DNA of 64,000 bases. Origin: Tomocerus qinae. Its lineage: Eukaryota; Arthropoda; Collembola; Entomobryomorpha; Tomoceridae. Below, one piece after another: positions 12,994 to 26,800 of the stretch. The translations under genes and the position numbers were made by a program. The stretch lies in contig CM034550.1 of the NCBI GenBank assembly GCA_020055645.1, positions 14,335,001-14,399,000 on the forward strand, read 5' to 3'. A model generated the notes under the pieces. It was not told where the DNA came from, did no database searches, and worked only from the letters and a program-made list of their open reading frames with translations. Each line of letters begins with the position of its first letter. Position 1 is the stretch's first letter.

Positions 12994-15113
12994 AGCTTTT
13001 GGCCTTTGTAAAGTAAATATTTAAAGTGTTTCAAGGCTGAACAATGAAAGAACTGATGGAGAATTTCTCCGGGAGAAAATAACATAGTTTCGTTATTAAA
13101 CGTGGTTATTGTTGCCAGTTTTATTTCTCGAAAAATGTAGAAAGTATAAATCTATTATCTCCATATATAGGTTCAAAAGATCCAATTGCTAATTACATCT
13201 CTACTTCAGTTACCTATTTAATTAAAGATGAATTAATAATTTTTTGTTTATTGTTACGCTTGATGAAAGCGCTGAAATGTAAAATTGAGTTATGATTATC
13301 ATGCAACCTTCGAGATTTATCATTGCATTGTTTTAGTAGAATTATATTATTCTTGCTAAAATAATTGCAATTTTTAAATTACTTATCTCGATTGGAGTAA
13401 ATTAGTAATGTTAATTTTAATTGTACATAAGAAATTGTATTTGTAGTTGGCCTGTCAGCCTGTCTAGTCATTTTAAATTCTTAGACTAATTATTTAAGTT
13501 GTATAGTAAAGAATGAGCTTTTGAAAAAGTCATATTTTTTCTGTTACAGGATGATAACATAAGTCCCGTAATGTATTTATATATCTCAATGGCCTACTAT
13601 TATTGTCTTAGGAGTAAGCCGGAGCAAGAATTTCGTTATAATTTAGTGAAGAGTAGTGTCTTTATGGCTTACACATCTAAATGGATATGAATATCCATAA
13701 AATACTGTCTGCTACAAAAAAAGTGATAGGTAATAATTGTGCAAATATGTATGTTTCCTATTTAGGTAAACGTGCTAATAAACTATAAAGTTTTATTTAA
13801 ATTGAATTTACTAAATATGTTTAACTTTGTACCCTTCACGCATTTTTCATCGTGAACAGTTATTTGTTTCACATTCTTCATCAGTCTAGTTTCTACATCA
13901 CGAATGAGTGACTTCAGATAGCGAAAGTTGTTATTGTATTCTTCAGTAGACAGACACATGGTCGATTAAATTGCTATCTACTAAACTATCTTCAAAACAA
14001 ACTCTGTCTGAAAGGAATTCTATATTTCATAATTTAATACCTGCATTTATTTAACTATAGTACTTTGTATGTAATAATAATAAATACATCTGTATTTGCA
14101 GTCTCTTGACTCTTCACTAGTTTAATTTTCACATTCAGCAAGATGGGATTATTATTATTTTAGAGTTATCACTTTGTGCTGTCGATCCATAAAGCCGTTA
14201 GGCTCTACCTAAAATAATTCTTGAAGCTAAATATCCTTAATGGATAGTTCACAATACTTATCTGTATCTATTAGCTTACAAAATTCCTCCACGCTTCGTT
14301 TATTTTGACATTAACACTCAGTATCTGTAGAATCATACACCTAGCTGAAGCTGGTGTAGGTACTACGAGGTACATTTAGACGCACTTGCATTCTACACAA
14401 CAATAATCATAGTATGCATGTAAAATAGTAGCTAAATTCTGAAAAATTACTAGAAGCGAGAGTTTACACAGTTCGATACATATTTTATCCGATAAGCATA
14501 GACAATCTCATGCTACCTGCTTCAAGTAGAAATGATAAACTAACCTATATAAATAGTTGAATGCAACAAGTCAAATATTAAGTTAGGTAGTACAATTTTA
14601 TGCTTTATTTATGCAATATAAAAAAATCTTCACTGTACTCAACAGTAGAATGCATCTTTGCTACGGATGATATACGAAAATCACTCTCGTGTCTGCAATT
14701 CTCCTTATTATAGGGATATTGCTAAGGAATGAATTAAAAATACTATATCTACATAGTATATCATATAGTAGATAAAGTTTTCTATTATTAAACTTATCTG
14801 AATTATTTCTACTTCTATTAGCTTACTGAGTATGGATTGAGCCGACGATTACAAGTTCGATATGCCATAAGAGAAAATGCAAGTAATCTCGAAAAATATA
14901 GCTCTACTAGAAATGCATACATACATACACTAAATAGAAAATAGAAACTAATGCAATGATCTTGACCCTTAGTGCTCGAATTGATTCACATCTGCAAATA
15001 CCTCAGTGAAAAACAATGGTTCTGATTTTCCATATTGAATCCATTCACTATTGAAATAATTTTCTAAATAAAATTGAATTTTGGGTGTAAATGTGAAGTG
15101 ATTTTGTGTCAAA
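12994..15113. other. G2-G3 intergenic region
   Basis: AT-rich non-coding DNA with the G2 3' UTR at its left end. No further gene, tRNA or clear repeat is recognised. Confidence 0.7.
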
Positions 15114-18100
15114 ATGGTTTTCATACTCAAAAAACACATTTTTAGATCGTTAGCTACTACTTTTCAAAAAACAGTTTTTCTTCCTTTTCTCTATTGGACA
15201 TTTTCAGCGTTGGGAGTAATCCTGTCTGTTTGGCAAACTGGAGATATTCATTTGAATTCGAAATTAAATTTTAAGGATTCGCAAGACGTCTTTGATTTCA
15301 TCGTTGGTCAGTTTGACACAAAATTCCCTTTTACAAATTATCTTAAAACTTTAATCCAAAATGTCATTGCAAAAAATGGTTAATTGTTTAAAGCCAATAC
15401 TTTGTATTCCTATTCTAAATTAAATAATCTGTATTGGTTAATTAGGTGCTTTTTTTCAGCAAAATATGTTTTAAATCGAATTTAATCATTTATTATTGTT
15501 ACCCAAAATTAATTTCTATTTTTCATAATCGAAAAATAATAATCAAAAAATTATTCAAAAAGAGATTAGCTTAAGTTTATGCTTATGTTTAGGCTCTGAC
15601 ATTAAATAATCATATTTTATTTATTTCTTACAGTTGGAGCAGGGTAAGTTGGATCAAGCAATTCAGGATAACATAATGTGAACCAAAGCAATGAAAAATA
15701 TATTTATTACAGATCTGCCGGCTCTGTTGTTGCAAACAGATTATCTGTTCATTATGATGTTCTTTTACTAGAAGCAGGAGGTAAGTCACTTACAATATTC
15801 CATTAATCTAACTTCATCCACAGAAAAGCACGCAATATATTTACTTTTCTCTTTTAGGTGAACCAAATCCTTTGCAAAAGTAAGTTTGCATAAATTCTAG
15901 AGTAAAAATAGAATATTAAATACTTATAAAAATAATTATTTGTGTATAAAATCTGTACTAAATTCTTTTATTTTATTTTTGTAGCATTCCTGGGTAAGTG
16001 GATAATAAAATTAGTTTCTTATAACATAAATCCCATATTTACGTATGCTTTATTTATGTATAGATTCTCAGTGTTTCTTCAAAATTGGCCTGAACTAGGT
16101 AATAAATAATTTTATCAAATGCGCTTTACACACGAGAGTGACAGTGATCATCAATATCAAATAGATAGATATCCCAAGCTTTTAAAATGCTTCTCAAACT
16201 CCAGCATGCTCAAATAAATAATGTTTCGAATAAGATTTTAACGAATAGACGGATTTAGATGCATTTCAAAAGTTTTAAGCTATCTATCCATTCAGTGTTG
16301 ATTATCATTATAATTTGTGTTTCTTCAAAATAATTATACCAAAATTGTAGCACATAAATATTACAATTTAATAATTTAACTTATTCTTAGACTACCGATG
16401 GAGATCAGTGCCACAAAAATTTGCAAGCCTGAACTCTGTTAATCAAGTTTGTACAATATTCCCAGTTTTATACATATTTTTACAAGCAATATTTTTATAT
16501 AAATATTATATTGACATTTGTGACAATTTTCGAATTCAGCAAGCAAGTTTGTCTGCAGGACGAGGTTTAGGTGAGATTTAGTTTTCAAGACATGAAATTC
16601 TAAAAGAAATGGTTTAGTATTTTGAATGTTATATTTTGTGTATTCAGGTGGTACAGGTACAGAGAGATTTACTGAAGTTGCTGGAATTATTACTTGAATT
16701 ACTCTGAACATCTTTTTATGGACTCGACTCAATGACGAGAAAACAGACGCAAACTTTATTTACAATGGACATGGACAATCGCAATAGAAATAGAACAACC
16801 GCACATAGACTATAAATATAATGTACCTTACTTACTTACAACGAACACCAAAAAACTAGTTTGGGGCGTCTGAAGACACATACACTACTTAGCTTACATA
16901 TTCAATGCATAATATTTAAGACTATGACTTACTTATTTACTATTATTATTACTTCGTCGATGTTATACATTATTATTCTATAATTTACGGACAAATATTT
17001 TTTCCAGGGTTAAAAAACCCAAAGTCAACAATTTATGTTCTAAGACTGTAAACTATAATTATACAGATAATTATTATCATTCTGTTATGGTTATGTATAA
17101 GATCATTAAGACTGACTTAAGAAATAATGGACAATTTTGCTAATAATGGCAATGACATCTTCGATTTGGACACCGAAGTTTTTGGACGACCGGAATGAGA
17201 AATTCCAAGACTAAAAATTGGACAATTTACTTTTATTTATCATATTTTTAAAAGCATAATGTCACTTTAAGGAAAAACGTTTCTAATTCATTTATTTTCA
17301 TGTTACAATAGGAAACTTGAATGCAATGATATACCTCAAAGGTATAGTATAATCTGCTATTTACTTTTGTTACAATCTGTTTGCACATTTTCGTAATATT
17401 TCCTGCGAATTTAATTTACAGGAAATCCTAAGGATTGGGATAATTATGCGGAAATCACCGGGGATCCAACTTGGAGGTAAAATTTTTCATTTTAATTGGT
17501 GCACAAATTTTCCTAATATTTCTTGTTCTTTTCTTAACAAATTTTTATACATTTCAGTTACGAAGGTGTGACACCCTATTATAACAACATGGAGTCATAT
17601 TCAGATCCCAAAGGACATAGTAAGACATTTCTGTATAATTTTACGCATTTTTGGTTTTCCAAGTACTAATTTGGTAATTTAATTTTACTTGTAGAAAGAT
17701 ACCACGGATTTCATGGGGACATGAGTGGTAAGAAATCTTGTGTAGACATACAAATACATGCCATTAATTTGAAATACTGCAAATAATTCAAACTAATTAA
17801 CTGAGTAACGATTTTCTATTTTCAGTTGAATTGCCCGAGTACCAAGGACTGTCAAGTACTTTACACATTTAAATATCAACACTACAAATTAATTACTTTT
17901 TATATTTTAAACTAAGATCTGGCTACAATAGATCTTTTGTTTTTAAAGGCCACTGGTTATTAGCTGGGCAAGAATTCGGTTATCCAGAAATTGATCCTAA
18001 CGCTCCACATACGGAAGGATTCTTCAAAGTATTCCAGACATCCAAAAATGGTCTCAGACACTCGTAAGTCACTAAAAATGACGTTGTGGTGGATTAGTAC

Positions 18101-20885
18101 TAAAATTAGCCTTATTATAAAATGACAATTATTTTTTAGATCATATCGAGCATTTCTTCAACCGATTCGTCTAAGGCATTCCCTTACAATCAGAAAATTT
18201 GCTCATGTAAATAAGGTATGTTTTTCAACCAAATAAATCCATATCTGAAATATTTTAAATAAAAAATATTGTGTATCTCATGAAAATCAGTTAACGTTAC
18301 TGAAGTTTATTATGCTCTACATTTATAGATTTTGTTCGACCAGCATGACCCAGGAAAAGTAATTGGAGTAGAGTACGACCGAAATGGTGTAAAAAGAAGA
18401 GCAATTGCAAAAAAAGAAGTTATCATTTCTGCAGGAGGTAGCTCTCTAATGTCTAAAATTTTAATACTGAAAAATTCGGATGATTTATGATTGATTTGTT
18501 TTTCAGCTATCAAAACACCTCAACTTCTCATGTTATCAGGCATAGGACCAAGAAAATTGCTAGAGAAGCTACACGTAAGTATAATAAATTACTTATATAT
18601 GAATTTATTCTCATTCTTCAATATTACTTTAATAAATATGGATATTATTTGATTTTAGATACCAATTAAGCACGACTTACCTGTTGGAAAACATTTGCAA
18701 GATCATATGTAATTTTTCATGATAAATTTATTGTTATAGTGCACTTATTTTAATTGTGTTTTTCTAATTTTATGTTTCTTTTGCAGTGCCGTCAATTTAG
18801 GACCTTTTTTTACTCGAAAGCCTGCTTCAATATTATTAGACAGGGATGTAACTGTACCTAGTTTGGTTAACTGGTTTGTTATTGTTATTGTCATTATTGT
18901 TATTAAAAATATTTCCGAAAAGATTGTTTTGGTTATTTTTTGGCTGTGGAGCAAAAATATTTTCAAAAATATTCTTAGGTTTGCTACTGGTGGAGATGTA
19001 ATGGGTTCCTCCGGAGTCCTTGCATCAGCTGTTTTCAGTTCTTCGTATGCCAAAGCTAGAGGTATTTTAATAAATTGGGTTGTTTTGAATTTACAAAATG
19101 TATTCAGCTGTATAGCTCTTAAATGTTTCTTTTAGGTGAAATTGGATGGCCCGACATTCAGCTATTTTTACACGGGTACTCCGTATGGAAATCATACCCA
19201 GAAACTATTTCTAGAGCGTATGGTTTGAAATTGGATGAAATGAAGAGATATTACGGACATGCAATTGGGAAAGATGTACTTAAAACTTATCCAAATCATT
19301 TGAAAATGAAATGCTATTGATTTTCGGGAGCAATAATTTTCTTCGTGTTTTTTCTTAGTCTTTTCATATAATGGTTTCGGCTGCACGACCTTATGCTCGA
19401 GGGATAATAGAACTATCCAGTTCCAGCCCTTACGACAGTCCCGTAATTGATCCTAATTATCTAAGCGACAAAGGTGATATTGATATCAAAGTCCTCTTGG
19501 ATGGAATTAAAGCTGCCTTGCAGCTAGCTGAAAATACAACTACATTTGAAGAGTTTGGAGCACGATTCACTGAAATGAAACTACCTGGATGTGAGCATAT
19601 GCCTTTTCGTTCTGAAGAATACTGGGTACTTTCATTTTTACACATCTTAATTATCAAACCAACTATTGGAAAATCGTGACCTGTGTTTTTACGTATAATT
19701 AATAGGTGTGCTATGCCAGACGCTTTTCAGTGACATTGAGACGTAATAAAATATATGAAAATTTAAACTATTCTTGTGAATTATTCTTTGGTTAATCAAT
19801 GGTTTTATGTGATACTTACCAAGTTGATTTCAAAAATTTAATTAAATCCTTAATTATGTTAGATCCTTGTGGAACAGCGAGCATGGGCAAAAAATCTTCG
19901 CCGCACGCTGTAGTGGATTCTGAATTGAAAGTCATCGGAGTTTCTAATCTCCGGGTAGATAACATTCACATATTTTACGTTTTATAGCTTCTTTTTGTGT
20001 TGTTTCTTATTGTGCTGACTTAATTTTCTTGTCTATCTTACAGGTTATGGATGCATCGTAAGAATTTCAGATATGCCAAAAATTTGTCCAAACTTAGCAT
20101 AAAATAATTTTTATATATTTGTGATTTAATTGCCCTATTTCAGCATATTGCCAGTTATAACAACAACAAATTTGCAAGCGCCTGCTATGGTAGTTGGAAA
20201 CAAAGGAGCTGACATGGTTTTACGACACTGGACAGATATTGATAGACACTTAGCAGCAGAACGGGAATATCTTAATAGAAAACTGAGAGAGGAGAGACAA
20301 CGCATCCAAGAACAGCAAAACTCACAACTGATGGATTATATTTTCGAACCACTAAATAATAAAGTTCCACAAATTCAAGGTCCTGGCCATTCTATTAGTT
20401 GGGAGTTTAAATTGCCAAATCTTCATTTGCCTAAAATACCAAAGATTCCCTTGTTGGCAGTGCAAAAAGTCCAAGTGCCCATAGTACATAATGATCCTAA
20501 TTTATCAATGTCAAATCACATGCTATCAGCGCCCAACCTTCCTTTGTTACCTTCTGAACAAAATCACCAATCTTCTATGCATGGTTTTCACGTGACTTCT
20601 CCGCCTCTTCAGAAATCTCCAAAATTAGCAGCAGTAAAAAAGAATAATCCATTGCCCTCAAAAAGTCCTCCGCTTTCTTCTGCAAAAAATCAAGCTTTGC
20701 CAAACGGATTTCACCATCCTTTCTCCCCTCCACCTCCACCAAAACCGTCTTCATCTCCGATAAAACTTATACTGAAGAAGAAGAAAACATTCCAAACATC
20801 TCCAACTAAAATTGAATGCATTGAAGACGATTTTGAATGTTGGTCTTCAAAATTTCCACCTTCTTTTCCTAAAGTTCAGTTCTAA
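15114..20885 (+). CDS. G3: GMC FAD oxidoreductase, active-site residues intact, with Pro-rich tail
   Basis: Exons: 15114-15306, 15634-15643, 15713-15780, 15859-15880, 15985-15993, 16064-16098, 16391-16446, 16540-16570, 16648-16656, 17312-17341, 17422-17476, 17558-17619, 17695-17727, 17826-17855, 17949-18063, 18140-18215, 18329-18437, 18507-18574, 18659-18708, 18787-18873, 18979-19061, 19136-19275, 19359-19625, 19706-19742, 19863-19954, 20044-20057, 20144-20885; 840 aa. The leader (FLPFLYWTFSALGVILSVW) is followed by FIVVGAGSAG. The catalytic His559 is assembled across an intron (c|at), giving LRHPCGTASMG, and Asn603 is present in TTTNLQAP, so it is likely an active oxidase or dehydrogenase of unknown substrate. 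The tail of about 215 aa starts with a charged helix (DRHLAAEREYLNRKLREER), then Pro-rich stretches and a lysine patch. If the segment 18874-18978 is retained, 35 residues are added in frame. A possible poly(A) signal is at 21270. Confidence 0.87.
16673..17224 (-). mobile_element. Probable solo LTR in a G3 intron
   Basis: The 552-bp insert begins TG and ends CA, and is flanked on both sides by the same 6 bp, ATTTAC (16667-16672 and 17225-17230), as expected for a target-site duplication. Read on the minus strand it starts TGTCC and has a TATA-like box, then AATAAA, then a GT-rich stretch, the order expected for U3-R-U5 of a long terminal repeat. Removing it leaves an intron of about 97 bp, the size of its neighbours. 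No internal retroviral genes are present and I cannot assign a family. A non-autonomous DNA element is less likely, given the TG...CA ends. Confidence 0.6.
18874..18978 (+). other. Antisense copy of G2 tail DNA forming a putative new intron in G3
   Basis: From about 18905 to 18978 the sequence matches the reverse complement of G2 12368-12441 with about two mismatches in 75 bp. The remainder matches the adjoining AAT/AAC run with slippage. The segment splits the conserved codons for NW|FATGG, whose paralogues are continuous here. The 5-bp GTTTG at 18874-18878 recurs at 18979-18983. The segment starts GT and ends AG, and removing it restores NWFATGG. It is 105 nt with no in-frame stop, so retention is also possible. 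Confidence 0.85.
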
Positions 20886-23824
20886 AAATTGAAAACTAAA
20901 ACAGCTTAATTTGCTTTGTTGACAATACTCTGTGATAATTTTGAGGAAATTAGACTTTTGGCATGTTTCTCTGAATGCATGTCCATACTTAAAAGTTGTG
21001 TTTGAAGTTTGAACTCGTTATTTTGTAGGCATACATGAAGTGTAGTTTTGCAAATGCCTTTAGTGTAAGTATTTAATATATTTTTGTCCTGTTATACGAT
21101 ATTATTATTGTTGTGATATTTTTAACGCGAATAACTATTGGGTTGGTTGTTGGTTTTACTTTATGTTATGTTTTCAGTTTTTATTGTAATTCCCATATTT
21201 GATATTTTGAATTCTGGAAAACTTAAATACTAAAGGTAGTGTCTAGATTTTTCAGTTAAACATTTGTGAAATAAAATTTGCCCAAAATGAAGCTGTGATT
21301 TTATATTAGAATAGGTAAGTTTGATATTCAGAATAAAATTGTCTAACACAGCTAGTATTTAAAGACATGAAAAATCTGCAAAATTCACTTGCATTTTTCA
21401 TAATGCGCTATTATGAAAGTTTTTTATTGATTGAAATGATACCTGTCAGTCAGGTTGAGAAATTTATAGACGAAAGCAATTATCTCATTTAATGTGATCA
21501 AAATTCATTACTTAACAAGCAGATAACAATGAAATATGAAATACAAGTTGATTTTCGCTTGTTTATGTTAAATTAAGAAATTGTATGAACATGTGAAGCA
21601 GTTTTCATGCTTAAAATCTTGTGTCTTGTGTTTTCATAATCGATTTTCTTTTTCCAAACTGATTGTGGCCGAAATGACTTACTACATAATGAAATCAAGG
21701 AGTTACAGCATTATAATGATTTTATGACTAATATTGCTTGGAAAATCCATTGAATAAAGGAGCCAATTAAACTGTCACTCACTCAACTGCACGATTAACA
21801 AGTTGATTATATTATAGTATACAATGCAACTACTTCGCTAACAGTGTATTTGATTTTCCTACATGCACTCGGGCACTCGTTTTAGTCGTTTTCGCTATTT
21901 TATTGCATTACGGTTAATATTTTAGTACATATAAAATATTATGTTCGCAAAGCTGAGACAAGCAACTTACAGATGCTTGAAACATGCAACATGCTAGATT
22001 TTAATCGTTGCATTTCAAGATTGAATTGCTAACAAACTAATAATCAATTTAATGATTTTCTAAAAGATTGGTCGGTTGAAGAAAGGATAGGAACAAAATT
22101 TACATAATACACTCAATAGGTATTTATGTGTGAAACTAAATACAATTGGCATGGCTTATCTATTTACATCTGATAATATCTAATTACAGAGTGAAGTACT
22201 TCTTAGCCGTTTTAGTGATTAGTGTATCGCTTAGTATATTTGCTTCTATAGTAGTACAAGCCTATTAAAGTCTATCAATTGTCAATCGTATAAACCAGTA
22301 ATTTTTATTACTGTCTACACGTCTGCACTTAACTTTATGCTATACATTACTCAAAGCCCAATGCAAAGCAAATAGAAAGTGATGTAAATTATTTAATAGC
22401 AGAGTAGTATAGGTATAGATGCAACATGTTCACTCAAAAAATGAAAACATTCACCAATTAAGTCACACTTCAAAGAAGCTGCATAAACTTTTACTCTACT
22501 ATTTGCTATATTGTAGTTTGTTTATTGTATTTATTGATTTATGCAGATTTGCTACGTAACAATGCGTATAAAAATGTATTTTCACTAGATTCTTCAACTA
22601 AGGCATTATAATATAGGTTATAGCAATTATCTCACCTGATGGTCGTTAAAAGGGCATTGGGTTGACCGTGTTGTAGGATTTTTTTAGTTTCTCCTGCTCT
22701 TCCACTTCCATAGGGGAATTTTGTTTTGAGTTGTTGAGTAGGACAATATACAACATTATATGACACAACTCTTTTGGATTACGTATATAAAGAGCCAATG
22801 AACCAAACCGGTTTAAGTGAAAGTCATATACGTAGTAGTGAATGAAGAGCCAAACGAAAAAATATCACTAGTTATTACTGGCTGAAATGCAAAATATCTA
22901 TCTTATGGATATCATGTACGATAGTTGTCGTGAACTCTAACATTTGACTTGACAGGTGATTTATTATCGTGACACTATTACTTTCATCCCTCGAATATAA
23001 CCCAGCCATTTATTCAAAATTGCAAAAATGTATTTTTTTGAATCTTTTTCCATAATATGCTCATTTAATCCCTATTATTTCTTTATACCATTGTATTTGC
23101 TTATTTATAGTAACAGTTTAGTGCAGAATGTATTCTGAAAGCTTTTTGTGGGCATGTCAAGCGATTAAATCGACCACACAATAAAAAATTGTTGCAAACA
23201 AAGCAATAAAAATAGGAAGCAATAGTATAAATACTAACAGATTATGCAGAAAAGTAAAATAAAAATGTATGTATTTCCTATATGCGTGAGAAATGATCGG
23301 AATGTATCGTTGTGTATTGTTGCATGATAAATAAGAACAACATGTGTAGTTTGTAGTAGGTAATTATTTTTAGTTGCATTCTTGTATTACGACAGGAAAT
23401 GAATTTGTAATGCATTACATACTGACTTATGTATTCAGATCATACAAGTGCTGTATATACGAATGTAACTTTCTTATTGCATTGTCCATGTGTGGCTACC
23501 GGCTATTATAGTAATGTAATCAACATCGAGTGCATAGTGCAGGCTGTATATGCACACAGACAGGAAATAATATTTGGTCCTACAGCTAAAATACTAACCT
23601 AATGGCCAAGTACTTTAATATCAAAATCTGTACGTCAATTTCATTCTTGAGCTTGGACCAGAAGAATAGTTCATTGGATGTTGAACAATAAATTATAGGC
23701 CATTCGAGTGTCTCTACATCTAGTCATTTTCTTTTCTGCATTAATTATTTATCTTCAATTTAAAGCCATTTAGTATGGACAATTTTAAAATTTAGCAATC
23801 TAATTCAGTTTACAAGTTTTTTAA
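20886..23824. other. G3-G4 intergenic region
   Basis: AT-rich, with the G3 3' UTR (AATAAA at 21270-21275) on the left and presumably the G4 5' region on the right. No gene is supported. Confidence 0.7.
22784..22792 (+). promoter_or_regulatory. Candidate TATA box upstream of G4
   Basis: A strong TATATAAAG lies about 1.03 kb before the G4 start codon, with a TCA-containing possible initiator about 40 bp downstream. Use by G4 would need a long or spliced 5' UTR, so the link is weak. Confidence 0.25.
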
Positions 23825-26800
23825 ATGGGTGGATTTATTCGGAAGGCCATTTCCCGTAAAGTGGCAACGGGTCTTAGATATTTGTGGCTACCAGTTTTAT
23901 ATTATTCACTAGCATCTTTAGGAGTGATTCTTTCTATTTGGCAGCAACATGATATCCTTCTAGATGCCCAAGCAGCCAAACATGACACTGCTGATACATT
24001 CGACTTTATCGTAGGTATTGTGAATTATTGTGTCTACTCTAAATAATAAATTCACCAAAATTAATTTAATTGTGATTTTCATCCTGTTCTTTTTTCTTTT
24101 TTCCAACAGTTGGAGCTGGGTAAATAAAATTGTCATCCCGGTATAAAAATACCAGGATATTTTTAATAATGTGTTCGTTGTGTTCACAGATGTGCAGGCA
24201 GTGTCGTCGCAAACAGGTTATCGAGGTATCACAATGTTCTATTGCTAGAAGCAGGAGGAGAGCCTAATCCTTTACAAGTAAGTCTCAAATTTTACAATTT
24301 GTCAATATATTTTATTGATCTATTTCTTTTAAATTTTTTAAAATTCGTTTTTACTTTTTTGTAGGCAATTCCAGGTAAGTAACAGATTGTTACACGAAAT
24401 AAACAATTAATTTTTTGTTACAATATAATATAATGCACAGATAATATGCAAATGATTTTGTTACAGGATTTGTACTCTTCTTGTTACGTTATCCGGAAAC
24501 TGGTATGACACAACAAAGGGCTTAGTATTAGTATCTGTCATAGTTTATTAACCTACTTACATGAAAATACATGAAACATGCAGATTATTGCAGTTAATAG
24601 GATACACAAATATAATGGCTTAACAAGTAGTGCACAAAATTGGAATCCTATTGATATGGTCTATTTAAAATTGCATGTTCAGATAGGAATGTAATTTATA
24701 ATTAAATGCTTTGTGTTTATAAGATTGGTTGCACAGTACCGTTCCGCAGAAATATGGAAGTCTTAACTCAGTGAATCAGGTATCGTTGATAATCGTCGTA
24801 ATTTCTGATAGTTTTGGATTAATTTTGCCATGCATAATCATATTTGCTTATTTATTGTGTTTTAGCAATCTAGTTGGTCCGCAGGCAGGAGTCTTGGTAA
24901 GCTATTAAAAATTATAAACATTTTTTTGTTGAGAAAATATCTTTTTAAGGAAGTGATGAGCACTGTGGGAAGTGAGAGTAGTCATAAACATCAATGCAGT
25001 AATAGAATCTGTTTAGCAGTAAACAACAGGATTAATAGTATTCTCACAATGCCCATCACAATCCCTTTTCCTCCTCCTAAGAAATTGGTATTCCTTATGT
25101 AAATCAAACTGTCAATTGTTCCCTAATTTTCCTAACTTTTTTATATCTTATCTTTACAGGTGGAACAGGTGAAAATTAAAACTATAAAATGTCAGAGTAC
25201 CCAAATCTGTGATTCTGCGATACGGATATAATACTAAATTCTTGTGATAATTAAACTTATTTTAGGAAATGTTAATCTGATGTTGTATCTGAGAGGTATT
25301 TTTAAACTTTTACCTACTATTTAAGCGTAAAAAAGCAATTATCTGCAATCTACAATATTTAAAAACCTTTAACTTAGCAGTAATAGTGTTTATCTGTTTG
25401 TACAGGGCACCCGAAAGATTATGATGAATGGGCAAAAATTACTGGAGATTCTTCTTGGAGGTTGCTGTTTAAATTCACAAATAAAATCCATTTGAATGGA
25501 TTTATAGGCTTGTTCTTTTCACTCAAATTGATTTAAATGTACCTACTAAAATATTTATTTACTACCAATTTAGTTATGAAGGTGTAACTCCATATTTCAA
25601 GAGTTTAGAATCTTATGGAGACCCGCATGGTGATCGTAAGTGATGTAGAAAGGTTTCCGTTTTCTTTAATTGACAACTATCAATCACGTTTAAAACATTT
25701 TTATAACATGGTTTAAATATGTCATGTAGAAAATTTATTTTAATCGCAATATATTCTTTCAGCTCGATATCATGGATTTAATGGTGATTTGGGTGTTGAG
25801 GTAGATACATATTAACCTGTTGAAAACGTAAAACGAGTGGACATTCTGACCATATATTGTTTTTCTGAATATTTACAGGTGCCAGACTATTTTGGCCTTG
25901 GTAGGGAATTCATTCAGGTTGGTTTTAGACTTTGGAGATTTTTTTCATCACTTTTAATATATTTACATTTAAACTGATTTACAATTTACAATTATAGGCG
26001 GGTCAAGAATTTGGATACCCAGAAATAGATGTTAATGCACCACATACTGAAGGATTTTTCCCATTGTTCCATTCGGTTAAAAGTGGAGTGAGACATGCAC
26101 CATACCGAGCATTTTTACAACCAATCAGATCTCGGAAATCACTTACTATAAGAAAATATTCTCTAGTCTCAAAAGTAAAATAGCCATTTTTCATTACCTG
26201 CATAAATCCCAATGTTAAGAAAATCTACAAGATAATTGATCATTTTAGGTCCTCTTCAAAGATGAAACTAACAGTGAAGTTTATGGAGTGGAATATGAAA
26301 GACATGGGAAAACGTATAAAGCTATTGCCACAAAAGAGGTCATCATATCCGCTGGAGGTAAACTGATTTATTGAAATGTTTATTGCTTAAGCTAGAAATT
26401 TTGAAAAAAACTGGATTATTTTGGATTTTCGTAATTTTTCAGCAATTACAACACCCAGGGTTCTGATGCTGTCTGGTATAGGGCCTCAGGAGCATTTGGA
26501 GGAAATGGGTGTAAGTTTTACGTGGTTTTACTACCTGAAATAAGTACTTGACATTATTTTTGGCAAAATTTTCTCCCTAACTTTACACGATTTTAAGAAT
26601 AATAATTTAAAGTTTCAAATATTATTTTAGATTCCTGTTCGACACAATCTTCCTGTGGGCGAGAATCTTCAAGGTGAAAATGAAAACAAATTATCTCAAC
26701 TTTATTATTATTGGGTGGGATTTAGATGAATTAAAACTGAATATCTGTCATTCAAAGATCACTTGGCCGTATATTTGAATCCGTTTTTCATCGACCAACC

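Noticed and set aside
19799..19987. G3 first read as having lost its catalytic His (LDPCGTASMG in the open frame)
   Set aside because: The open frame runs through an intron. Splicing 19742 to 19863 gives c|at, so the residue is His and the motif reads RHPCGTASMG.
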